From Evansella sp. AB-P1 (GTDB taxonomy: Bacteria > Bacillota > Bacilli > Bacillales > Salisediminibacteriaceae), in assembly GCF_029688925.1 (NCBI RefSeq), contig NZ_JARUKY010000009.1, positions 62,001 to 126,000 on the forward strand: 64,000 nucleotides of DNA. The letters run 5' to 3'. Below are positions 8,875-16,803 of the stretch, piece by piece. Position numbers and translations under genes: made by a program. The notes under the pieces were generated by a model that was given only the letters and a program-made list of their open reading frames with translations, did no database searches and was not told the origin of the DNA. The stretch's first letter is position 1. Each line of letters opens with the position of its first letter.

Positions 8875-10197
8875 TTATTTGCCAAATTCTAAAATAATTT
8901 CTTTATCTCTCCCTAATTCAGCCTCTAATCGTTCACGGACAGTTTGCATGATTTCGTCTGGAGAATGGCCCCACTCTAATGAACTATATAGAACCTCTCG
9001 CCATATATTTTGTCCATCTCTATCTAATGGTGTTAACGTAGGCTCCTCTGTTTCTCCCATAATATTCTCTAACATTTCCTGCTTCTTTTGCCCTCCGAGG
9101 AATTCATTCCTGTAGTCCATAATATTCTCATTATTTCTAGCCGGAAGATACCCATTCACAACACTTAAATAACCCTCCATCGGATGCTCAAATGATGCAA
9201 ATTTAATAAACTCCCATGCCTCCTCCTTGTAACTACTAGCAGCAGGTATAGATATGATTGAACTGTTTAACCATCCGTTTACATCAAATGGCAGTCGCGT
9301 CATCCTCCAATCTCCTTCTTGCTCAGGAACCCAACTTTTTAATAGCTCTGTACCCCATGATCCTAAATAGAGCATAGCAAATTGATTATTTCGAATGGCT
9401 GCTTGTCCTTTTTCTCCCCACATATCTATGGCAGAAAAAAGATCTTCACGGTGTACTGTTTGCGCTAATTCTATACTTTCCAAAAAGGTATCATTATCTC
9501 GTAAAAAGTTTAATTCATTATCAAACATTCCTGTTCCAGATTCAAAGATTGTCAATATCTCCATTGGCCATTGTACTAAATACTTATCATCTTCCGCTAA
9601 TACTCTCGCCATTTCTAACCAGTTATTACTATCTTCCATGAATAAACCTAACTCTTCTGGATCTGATGGAAACCCATACTCCTCCATAATATCTGCTCTA
9701 TAATATGCTAAAAAAGGAGATGTAACATAAGGTATACCAATTACATTTTGTTGATCAAAGGATAATCCCATATTCCATAATGCTTCTGAAAAACCTTCCT
9801 TGTATTGCTCAGCTAAATATGGCTCTTGCAATAAATCTTCAAAGCCATCAATCACTTTAAAATCTCCAATATGTGGACTATCAATAATCACCAAATCTGG
9901 GCTATCCCCACTTATAAAAGCATCCATGTATGCAGAAGGATATTCATCATACGGAATAATTTTAAGCTCAACTTCAACTCCGGGATTGTCGTTTTCAAAT
10001 TGCTCAATGACATTATCCCAACCATCATCATAGTACGACCACATGGTTAACTGAATACTATCTCTTTCCTCGTCCTCTTGTTGTGGCGAAGAAGATGCAT
10101 CAGAACCAGTTTTATTTATCTCTTCCTCTGTATTACATCCTAACAAAACAAAAGTCAAAAAAATCAGGAACATTGTCATCAACAAATACTTCATCAT
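8875..10197 (-). CDS. Extracellular solute-binding lipoprotein (sugar ABC type, family 1)
   Basis: A 440-residue protein with a lipoprotein signal (hydrophobic stretch ending LLGC, Cys at about 21). The body resembles MalE-type binding proteins (LTMWSYYDDGWDNVIEQFENDNPGVEVE; SGDSPDLVIIDSPHIGDF; IPAASSYKEEAWEFIKFAS). Such proteins normally deliver carbohydrates to an ABC permease. No permease or ATPase gene accompanies it. It lies 36 bases after the gene for a membrane GGDEF-EAL protein, in the same orientation and under the same riboswitch. I infer it may present a ligand to that signalling protein rather than feed transport. The RBS is GGGAGTG. Confidence 0.9.
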   Translation of the reverse strand: MMKYLLMTMFLIFLTFVLLGCNTEEEINKTGSDASSSPQQEDEERDSIQLTMWSYYDDGWDNVIEQFENDNPGVEVELKIIPYDEYPSAYMDAFISGDSPDLVIIDSPHIGDFKVIDGFEDLLQEPYLAEQYKEGFSEALWNMGLSFDQQNVIGIPYVTSPFLAYYRADIMEEYGFPSDPEELGLFMEDSNNWLEMARVLAEDDKYLVQWPMEILTIFESGTGMFDNELNFLRDNDTFLESIELAQTVHREDLFSAIDMWGEKGQAAIRNNQFAMLYLGSWGTELLKSWVPEQEGDWRMTRLPFDVNGWLNSSIISIPAASSYKEEAWEFIKFASFEHPMEGYLSVVNGYLPARNNENIMDYRNEFLGGQKKQEMLENIMGETEEPTLTPLDRDGQNIWREVLYSSLEWGHSPDEIMQTVRERLEAELGRDKEIILEFGK

Positions 10198-10233
10198 ACT
10201 TCACTCCCATTATTATGAATTTATTCCGGACCC

Positions 10234-12885
10234 TTATTTCCTAAAAAGCTTTACGAACTCGTTTCCGTCCACCGGTTTACTAATTAAGTATCCTTGTATT
10301 TCATCACACTTCATTTCCTGTAGTAACTCCAACTCTTCTTCCCGTTCCACTCCTTCGCCTACAACTTTTAGCCCTAACGTATGTGCCAAATCAATAATCA
10401 CCTTTACCATCGATGCTTTTTTCGGGTTCAAATCTATCTCTTTAATAAACTCCCTATCTAATTTCATTTCATTTATTGGCAAATTTATTAAATGACTTAA
10501 TGAAGAATAACCACTTCCAAAGTCATCTATAGAAATTTTAACTCCTAAACTTCTAATTTCATTCATCGTTTGTTGAACACTACCTATATTTTTCTTAAAG
10601 ACACTCTCTGTAATCTCGATTTGCAAATACTGTGGTTCTAGACCAGATTCCAACAGTACCTCCTTAATGACCTCTAAAAGTTGATCTTGATAAAAATGAG
10701 CTGCTGACAAGTTCACAGCAATTGGAACTTTTCTATACCCTGCCTCTTGCCACCTTTTATTTTGTTTACATGCTTCTAATAGTCCCCACTTATCAACTTT
10801 TAAAATTAATCCAGATTCTTCTGCTATAGAAATAAATGTAGCGGGTGACACACTTCCTAGTTTTGGATGCTTCCAGCGTAACAATGCTTCCATACTAGTA
10901 ATCTCCATTGACACAGCATCTATTTTAGGTTGAAAAAATAGACTAAATTGGCTATGCTCAAGGGCTTCTCCTAGTCCATTATTTATTTCCATCCGCTGTG
11001 TAAAATCTTCTTTCATTGCCTCATTAAAAAACTGAAGTGAATTTCTACCTTTCTCTTTTGCATCGTACATTGCCATATCAGCATACTTCACCAATGTATC
11101 TAACTCCACCCCATCATCAGGGTAAACACTTACACCCACACTTGATGTTACGTATAATGACACACCATTTAATTTAATTGTATTAGTAAAAATCGAGAGG
11201 ATTCGTTCCCCAACCTGCTCAATTTCCTCTTGATTCCTTGCTTTAGATAGCACTACAAATTCATCCCCACCTAACCTAAAAACCTTCGTTCTTTTATCTT
11301 CCACGTTACGCAACTTTTCACTAACGATAACTAACAGTTCATCACCCATGGCATGACCTAACGTATCATTGATTTGTTTAAATTGATTTAAATCCAAAAA
11401 CATAATAGCTATTTTCTCGTTTAAATACTGCTCTTTTGTTAATAAGTTTTGTAGGTCGTTCTGAAAAAATTTACGATTAGGTAATCCTGTTAAGGTATCG
11501 TAGTAGGCATATTTATGAAGCTCTTCCTCAGATTTAATTAAATCATCTGTTTGTTTTTTCAGCTTGTCATTAAGCTTCATACTGCTCTGAAAAATTCCAT
11601 TTAAATTACTCCACATCTGCTGAAAATTATGAATTAACGTATCAATTTCATAAACACTACTCTGTGGCCATTCTACTGGTTCGTTTTTCTGCATTTTCAT
11701 TGGCAAATCTGTCGTTGTGGTCGTTAATTGTCTCAGTACATTTACTAAGTAACGTTTAATGATAAATGATAAAAGAAACACACTTACAACAAATAATACC
11801 AACAGCCTAAACTGCTCCATAAAATAGTGAAAAACCATCTCCTGATAATGACTAATTGGAAATGTTACATAAGTAACAATTGGTAATGGCGATGCATGTT
11901 CCATTACAATAAATTGACCTCTATTCCACATAATTACGTCAGAGTAGGTGGAATTCATATTTGGTAGTGTAATATAAAAGTTATTTGATACTTCAATTAT
12001 GTCATTTGTTCCTTCCCAATCAAAAGGCTCTCTTATACGTAATGAATCATCGCTTGAAGCAAGGATTCTATTATTTTCATCTGTCATAATTACTCCATAG
12101 GACTCATCTGTGGAATGTCTATGAATAATATCCTCTAAATGACCTTGCTGAATAGGGTTATACAACAGGAGCCGTTGTATATCACCCTCACTCCAATCCT
12201 TTACAGCATTATTTATCGTCTGAATTTGACTTAATCCTATTTGTGAAACATCTTTTTTTGTGGTTTCGTACATATTCCAACTATTAAATGCTAGATTCAT
12301 CATGAATGGAAAGATAATTACTGCAATTAACGTATGAAAGATGAATTGAGAAAATTTAAATTTGTTTTTCTTCCTCGACTGCTTTTGTAACCAATAGTTA
12401 AAGGGTAGATAAGCCAAGAGCATATCCGCTATGACGGCATTAAAGAGTCCATTTGTAATATCCATACTTATTAAAACAGTAAGCTTCAATCTAGATATGT
12501 CTTGAACAAAATGTTCGTAAAACAGGAATGATATAGGAGTCCCTATGACAACCCAGAACAAAAGAACCCAAAGGACCAAATTATTTATTCGTCTAATGTA
12601 AGCGACTAAACCGATAAAAAGCATCTCAAGTATAGGAACCATATCCCAAACAAATGTATCAAAACCAATAACACATAGTGCATGTATCCCTAAAGCTGTA
12701 ACAACAGATACCGGAACCCCAAATAAACGAACAAATAAAAGTAGAAAAACACTATAAAAAGATAAATTAATGCCATAAATAAAATCAATGCTATAAAGCT
12801 TTGATACTATCGCCAATATTAAAAACGTTAAATACATGACACTATAGTTAATTTTTTTTGAATGAAAAAAATTTTTCATAAGCAT
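10234..12885 (-). CDS. Multi-pass membrane GGDEF-EAL c-di-GMP enzyme
   Basis: I place the start at ATG 12885 because it has GGGGG 8 bases upstream. The longer frame opens inside the riboswitch aptamer, which would not be translated. The product is about 883 residues. It has about six N-terminal helices (residues 14-165), another helix, an extracytoplasmic sensor region (about 205-355), a further helix near 358-378, a HAMP-like or coiled linker, a GGDEF domain (motif at 539-543) and an EAL domain (EAL at 666-668, DDFGSGYSSL, GEGVER). Both catalytic signatures are intact; no RxxD I-site is seen. A c-di-GMP riboswitch in the leader makes this a feedback-controlled turnover enzyme. The downstream partner is a binding lipoprotein. 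Confidence 0.93.
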   Translation of the reverse strand: MLMKNFFHSKKINYSVMYLTFLILAIVSKLYSIDFIYGINLSFYSVFLLLFVRLFGVPVSVVTALGIHALCVIGFDTFVWDMVPILEMLFIGLVAYIRRINNLVLWVLLFWVVIGTPISFLFYEHFVQDISRLKLTVLISMDITNGLFNAVIADMLLAYLPFNYWLQKQSRKKNKFKFSQFIFHTLIAVIIFPFMMNLAFNSWNMYETTKKDVSQIGLSQIQTINNAVKDWSEGDIQRLLLYNPIQQGHLEDIIHRHSTDESYGVIMTDENNRILASSDDSLRIREPFDWEGTNDIIEVSNNFYITLPNMNSTYSDVIMWNRGQFIVMEHASPLPIVTYVTFPISHYQEMVFHYFMEQFRLLVLFVVSVFLLSFIIKRYLVNVLRQLTTTTTDLPMKMQKNEPVEWPQSSVYEIDTLIHNFQQMWSNLNGIFQSSMKLNDKLKKQTDDLIKSEEELHKYAYYDTLTGLPNRKFFQNDLQNLLTKEQYLNEKIAIMFLDLNQFKQINDTLGHAMGDELLVIVSEKLRNVEDKRTKVFRLGGDEFVVLSKARNQEEIEQVGERILSIFTNTIKLNGVSLYVTSSVGVSVYPDDGVELDTLVKYADMAMYDAKEKGRNSLQFFNEAMKEDFTQRMEINNGLGEALEHSQFSLFFQPKIDAVSMEITSMEALLRWKHPKLGSVSPATFISIAEESGLILKVDKWGLLEACKQNKRWQEAGYRKVPIAVNLSAAHFYQDQLLEVIKEVLLESGLEPQYLQIEITESVFKKNIGSVQQTMNEIRSLGVKISIDDFGSGYSSLSHLINLPINEMKLDREFIKEIDLNPKKASMVKVIIDLAHTLGLKVVGEGVEREEELELLQEMKCDEIQGYLISKPVDGNEFVKLFRK

Positions 12886-12924
12886 AAATTTAACCCCCAA
12901 TGGAAAAAGGAAAAGGATATTATT

Positions 12925-12957
12925 ATAAAAAGAAAAACTGCCAATAGCAGTTTTTCT
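12925..12957 (-). terminator. Expression-platform terminator of the c-di-GMP riboswitch
   Basis: AGAAAAACTGC and GCAGTTTTTCT (12931-12957) form an 11-bp hairpin. On the minus strand it is followed by a T-run, and it sits between the aptamer and the ribosome binding site of the GGDEF-EAL gene. This is the expected layout for transcription control by the aptamer. Confidence 0.88.
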
Positions 12958-12962
12958 AAATG

Positions 12963-13052
12963 ACCCGTAACGATCAAATGGCAACCCGGCTATCATGCTA
13001 TGCTTTAGACCCGTGGCTTTGCGTCCTATGCTTTCACATAGTTTGCTAAGTA
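12963..13052 (-). ncRNA. c-di-GMP-I (GEMM) riboswitch aptamer
   Basis: Read on the minus strand the segment shows the conserved GEMM-I landmarks in order. These are AGCAAAC, a P2 stem capped by a GAAA tetraloop, GGACGCAAAGCC, GGGTCTAAAG, a second arm, and GATAGCCGGGTTGCC. These match the conserved core of the Vibrio cholerae Vc2 aptamer (tetraloop, ACGCAAAGCC, and the GGGTT closing strand). An intrinsic terminator follows at once. Whether ligand turns expression on or off cannot be decided by eye. Confidence 0.93.
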
Positions 13053-13415
13053 TTTATTTCTATCACAAATAAATCAACTTTATTTATAATTTTTTACAAA
13101 ATTAGTGTTGTTTCTATTATAATTATAATGCTTTTGTCCTATATTATCACTATAATATTCCAAATTAAACTATAATAATAATTTCCAAATAAACATTACC
13201 AAATATCACTATTTTAAGCATTCATCTCGATTCAATTATGTAACAACGTAGCACCCCAAATAATATCATATTATTTAGGGTACTAGTTTTGTTGTTTCAT
13301 CATACTAAATAATGTGGTTAATCATTTTGTAGGATCTAATCGGAAATAGATCCGCAATTCGATTTAGACAGCCTTTTCTTTAATGACCGTTGATTTTTCT
13401 ATTGATGAAAAATCA
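13053..13415. other. Intergenic region upstream of the riboswitch and 3' of the catalase gene
   Basis: AT-rich DNA likely holding the riboswitch promoter on the minus strand. I could not fix its -35/-10 boxes with confidence. Two hairpins are visible. AATAATAT / ATATTATT at about 13258-13275 sits within CCC...GGG flanks. TGATTTTTC / GAAAAATCA at about 13389-13413 lies directly after the catalase stop and may act as its terminator. No coding sequence is seen. Confidence 0.5.
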
Positions 13416-14264
13416 TTAATCCTCTTCACTATCAGCATCCGGTCTAATATTTGGCATCGTATTGTGCGTGTATTTAGGCGCTGGCTTTAAAGACGGCTTC
13501 TCTCCATACGCAGGTGGCCTTGAATAATATTTAAATTGATCTAAGCCGTCCATACTTTTTCCTTTCGCCCATCTCCCTTTACTACTTTGTTCACCTTGAG
13601 ATAAATTATAAAAATCATATGCCACTTCATTTTTCTCAAGTTGTTTTGGAAACGTACTAGGTACAACAATATTTTCTTGTGCTTCAAGCTCCGCAATTGC
13701 AGCCTTCCACATATTCTGATGCATCGTATCTCTTGCTATTAAAAAAGATAACATATCCTTCACTCCAGGGTCATTCGTAGCTTCATACAAACGCACCACT
13801 TGGAGTCGTCCTTGCGTTTCTGCATTCAAATTTGCTCGGAAGTCTGCTAGTAAGTTTCCACTAGCTATAATGTAGTCAGCAGTCCAGCTATTACCATTAA
13901 TATCTTTAGGCTGGGCACCTAATCCAGAAACAATGGCATGTTGAGGATTCATTCCACCCATAATCGCACCTACTACAGGGTTGCTTGCAGCTGTCTCTTG
14001 GTCACCTACTGGTGCACCATCTAATAATCTCGCAATCATAGTAGATAGCATTTCCACATGGGCTAATTCTTCTGTCCCTACATCCATAAGTAAATCCCTA
14101 TACTTCTCTGAACCTCTAGTGTTCCACCCTTGGAACAAATATTGCATTGCAACAGAAATTTCCCCAAATTGACCACCTAACACCTCTTGTAACTGTCTTG
14201 CAAAAATAGGGTCTGGGCGCATAGGCTTAGCATCGTATTGAAGCTCTTTAATGTGATAAAACAT
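13416..14264 (-). CDS. Manganese catalase (YdbD-like)
   Basis: The start is set at ATG 14264, giving MFYHIKELQYDAKP, the canonical N-terminus of the family. GGGAG lies upstream, and the longer frame would add 38 unrelated residues. The product has 282 residues and a four-helix di-manganese fold. Glu/His ligand motifs are visible: FGEISVAMQYLFQGW, GTEELAHVEMLSTM, and RDTMHQNMWKAAI. The Pro-rich tail (SRPPAYGEKPSLKPAPKYTH) is typical. It disproportionates hydrogen peroxide in the cytoplasm and may be spore-associated as in some relatives. The upstream leader contains the strong hairpin that terminates the preceding epimerase gene. With Dps and WrbA it forms a local peroxide-defence theme. Confidence 0.95.
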   Translation of the reverse strand: MFYHIKELQYDAKPMRPDPIFARQLQEVLGGQFGEISVAMQYLFQGWNTRGSEKYRDLLMDVGTEELAHVEMLSTMIARLLDGAPVGDQETAASNPVVGAIMGGMNPQHAIVSGLGAQPKDINGNSWTADYIIASGNLLADFRANLNAETQGRLQVVRLYEATNDPGVKDMLSFLIARDTMHQNMWKAAIAELEAQENIVVPSTFPKQLEKNEVAYDFYNLSQGEQSSKGRWAKGKSMDGLDQFKYYSRPPAYGEKPSLKPAPKYTHNTMPNIRPDADSEED

Positions 14265-14354
14265 ACTGATGACATCTCCCTCATATCTATATTCATATTT
14301 AATTAATTCAAGGAGGGCCGTCAGGGTTCCAATTATTTTCAAAGACAACCAAAA

Positions 14355-14402
14355 GACAACAACCTGGTTTGTGAACAAAAGTTCAGGGACCAGGTTGTTG
14401 TC
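14355..14402 (-). terminator. Terminator after the epimerase gene
   Basis: GACAACAACCTGG (14355-14367) pairs perfectly with CCAGGTTGTTGTC (14390-14402), and an inner GTGAAC/GTTCAG can extend the stem. On the minus strand it is followed by TTTTGGTTGTCTTT. It lies 19 bases beyond the epimerase stop. Confidence 0.88.
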
Positions 14403-14420
14403 AATTTCGTGAACACTTTT

Positions 14421-15638
14421 TTATTTTTGTTGTAGTTTTGTTATTCGATCGATCACTTCCATACAGGCTCGACTATTATGGTATGGTCCTTTCCACGGCT
14501 CAACTATGGGCATAGACTTATCTACCTCATTATCTTTAGAAAGCTTCCAATACCACTCTCCGTGAGTTGGATCAATAAAATAGTCTTTAATATAATTCCA
14601 TGTCTTATGGAAATATGTTAAATAGTCATCATTTTTCGTTAATTGATACGCATTTAAAAAAGCGACGATACTTTCCGCTTGAACCCACCATACTCGATCA
14701 TAGTCAATGATTCTATCGTTTAAGCCTTCATAGGCTAAACTTCCATCCTCTTGAAGTGCCTCGGAAATACAGACGTTTACCGTTTTTTCCACTATGGAAT
14801 CGACCTTTTCCTTATATTCCTTTTTATCAAGACCTTCTGCTATCTGAGATAACATCCAGCTCCCTTCCATGTCATGACCGTATGAGATCACTTCCGATTG
14901 CGGCTCCCATTGTTCATTAAAAAATAAAATAAAATGACTAGATTTCTCATTAAACATTTTTTCCACTACAACCTGGAATAATCGATCAATCTTTTCTTTT
15001 AACTCAGTATCTTCCCAAACTTGGTACAAGTTCCAATATGCTTCAAGAAGATGTAAATGAGTTGTCATCGTTTTAGGAACACTCATATCTTTATTGCTTA
15101 GTCGAAGGTCTTCTGCTTTGTTCCACGATTGATCAAATGCTTCAAAATATCCTCCATTAACTTGATCATAACTATGCTTTTCAATAAGTTTTGTAAGTTT
15201 CTTGGAGATTTCTAACGCATCTTTATCCTCTGTGGCTTTATAATACTCCGTCATGGCATTTATTCCAAAAGCTTGATTATATATGTGCTTTCTCGTTTCC
15301 AGTACCATACCATCTTCATCTAATGACCAAAGCAAACCTCCAAACTCATTATCCCAGAAATAGTTTTTTATATAATTGTAAGCTCGTTTTGCAACAACTA
15401 AATCCTCATCAAGTAAGTAACGTGAATAAGCAGCAGAGAAACTCCATAATATTCTCGAATGTAAAATACATGCTTTTTCACTTTCTTTATTTATAGATAA
15501 ATCATAGAAATAGTAATCGTGAAAACCATCACTATATTCATCAACAGCATGCTTTTTCCAAAAAGGAAGAATATGTTCAGACAATTCAAATTCAACTTCT
15601 TCCTTTACTTTATCTAAATCTTTTAATTCCAAAACCAA
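14421..15638 (-). CDS. AGE-family sugar epimerase (cellobiose 2-epimerase-like)
   Basis: A 405-residue (alpha/alpha)6-barrel protein of the N-acylglucosamine 2-epimerase superfamily. Features typical of cellobiose/mannobiose 2-epimerases are visible: SYGHDMEGSWML with the catalytic His, VWWVQAESIVAFLNAY, DPTHGEWYW, and WKGPYHNSRACMEV near the C-terminus. It would epimerise the reducing-end glucose of beta-linked disaccharides to mannose in the cytoplasm. No glycoside hydrolase or sugar transporter lies beside it. The nearest sugar-type binding protein is 4 kb away and belongs to another operon. The choice between cellobiose epimerase and other AGE activities is uncertain. Confidence 0.88.
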   Translation of the reverse strand: MVLELKDLDKVKEEVEFELSEHILPFWKKHAVDEYSDGFHDYYFYDLSINKESEKACILHSRILWSFSAAYSRYLLDEDLVVAKRAYNYIKNYFWDNEFGGLLWSLDEDGMVLETRKHIYNQAFGINAMTEYYKATEDKDALEISKKLTKLIEKHSYDQVNGGYFEAFDQSWNKAEDLRLSNKDMSVPKTMTTHLHLLEAYWNLYQVWEDTELKEKIDRLFQVVVEKMFNEKSSHFILFFNEQWEPQSEVISYGHDMEGSWMLSQIAEGLDKKEYKEKVDSIVEKTVNVCISEALQEDGSLAYEGLNDRIIDYDRVWWVQAESIVAFLNAYQLTKNDDYLTYFHKTWNYIKDYFIDPTHGEWYWKLSKDNEVDKSMPIVEPWKGPYHNSRACMEVIDRITKLQQK

Positions 15639-16481
15639 TCCCTCCTACACTTCCTCCTATGTATTAACATAACCAAAATATGAAGTTTTGATGAATCACT
15701 TCACTCCATAAAAAATTGCACATAGTAGTAGGGTGGCCAAGAATAAGAAAAATTCACCATCTAGACCAGGTACAAATATATCCGGTTCAACGACAGAGCA
15801 ACACTATACATAGGTAGATAATAAAGTGTGCACTACAACTGGCAATTCTAAAAAATTCATGATATGTGATAGTGAAGAAGACGGCTGAACGATCGAGATC
15901 CTGCGCATTGTTGATTTGCAGGTTCATTGGCGCCTTCTATGTGCCTGCAAACCTGCTTTTTTCCTTTTGCAGGTTCATTGGCCGACTTTCTTTCGTCTAC
16001 CCTGAAAATAGAAACGGTTCAGCAGTGGAAGGCGGCGACTCCAGCGACAAGATTATGCTTCACGAATCCACTACGAGTTGTCACTACTGGTGAAGCTTTA
16101 GAGAAACACTTGCACAGGTAGAGAAAGAAGCTTTTTAGACGACTGGAAAGCATGTAATAAAGAATAAAGAAAACGCGGTAGAATAGGGGGCCGCTATCTT
16201 CCCGGTAAACATTGTTTTTACCATTTGCGGTAGAATAGAGAGCTTCTAGATGACTCCAAAGCTACCCTGAAAATACGCAGGTTCAGTAGTGAGGACGACG
16301 ACTCTAGCGGGAAAAGCAACAGGCGAAGACCCGACCCTTCGCCACGTATGTGGGAAGGGTGGAGGCTGAGGCGTTGCCCGCAGAAAGCGTTCGTCAGTAA
16401 CGACGGATGAACCTCCAGATGAGTATTTTCATCCTCCATGGTGCAAATTTATACTTGCTTGGGCGGTCTACCGTGAAAATA
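15639..16481. repeat. Repeat-rich intergenic block (hairpin repeat copies and GC-richer elements)
   Basis: The interval carries several mobile-looking repeats and no credible gene. From about 15915 to 15985 there are two CTGCAAA/TTTGCAGG hairpin units, like the large arrays at 30.75 and 56.87 kb. From about 16020 to 16130 and 16285 to 16395 there are GC-richer segments (GGCGACTCCAGCG; GACTCTAGCGGGAAAAGC ... GCCCGCAGAAAGCG) resembling a dispersed element I associate with Bacillaceae genomes. From about 16405 to 16480, read on the minus strand, a GGTAGACCGCC...GCACCATGGAGG block recurs at 56742-56845. Short open frames here are products of the repeats. Confidence 0.7.
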
Positions 16482-16514
16482 AACAGACCAAATCAACTTA
16501 GGATTTGGCCTGTT
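16482..16514 (-). terminator. Terminator of the arsenic operon
   Basis: AACAGACCAAAT (16482-16493) pairs with ATTTGGCCTGTT (16503-16514), with one G-U wobble. Minus-strand reading continues TTATTTTC. It starts 8 bases after the stop of the HesB-like gene, marking that gene as the last in the operon. Confidence 0.85.
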
Positions 16515-16521
16515 CATTATT

Positions 16522-16803
16522 TTAACAGCAGTCGTCTAGCCCCTTCATCAGTAAGCCACCTTTGCCATTTCTCTCTTCATAATCTATTGTCATCATTTCC
16601 GTTTGTGATTTAATAACAGGATCAATTGCGACACGAACCCCATTAACCTCAACAATTGTATCTGCGCTTTCTGGCTCCTCCAGAGCCAATCCCATCCTAG
16701 GACTTCCTCAGCCCATTCCAGCGAAATACACACGAAGAGTATTTCTATTTTCTTTTTCCATTATTCCCTGTAAAAAGTCTCTCGCTTTATCACTAACATT
16801 CAC
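16522..16803 (-). CDS. HesB/IscA-like candidate selenoprotein with in-frame TGA (Sec32), last gene of the ars operon
   Basis: A GTG start at 16803 overlaps the arsA stop as GTGA, and the frame runs 93 codons to TAA. Codon 32 (16710-16708) is TGA and the frame continues without further stops. Around it the peptide reads VYFAGMG-U-GSPRMGLALEEP, where HesB/IscA proteins place the first metal-binding Cys. The C-terminus ends DDCC, supplying two Cys. This matches the known HesB-like selenoprotein family (TIGR01911, recalled). A SECIS-like hairpin lies at the right distance. Likely a small Fe-S or metalloid-binding protein. If Sec machinery (selABC, selD) is absent from the genome, it would be a truncated pseudogene. 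Conventional gene callers would miss it or split it. Confidence 0.82.
16672..16688 (-). promoter_or_regulatory. Putative bacterial SECIS hairpin
   Basis: Beginning 19 bases after the TGA, TGGCTC and GAGCCA form a perfect 6-bp stem with loop TGGAG. The apical loop lies 25 bases from the TGA, and one of its first two bases is G. Both properties fit published descriptions of bacterial SECIS elements (loop 16-37 nt downstream, G among the first two loop bases). Confidence 0.72.

Noticed and set aside
14265-14378. N-terminal extension of the manganese catalase
   Set aside because: The family begins at MFYHIKELQYD; the extra 38 residues read through a leader next to the epimerase terminator.
15866-16439. 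Small ORFs on both strands between the epimerase and ars genes
   Set aside because: They coincide with dispersed repeat elements and lack ribosome binding sites and coding-like composition.
16519-16720. Non-coding 3' trailer or pseudogene end after arsA
   Set aside because: The GTGA overlap with arsA, coding-like residues on both sides of the TGA, SECIS-like hairpin and downstream terminator argue for a read-through selenoprotein gene, although a nonsense mutation remains possible.
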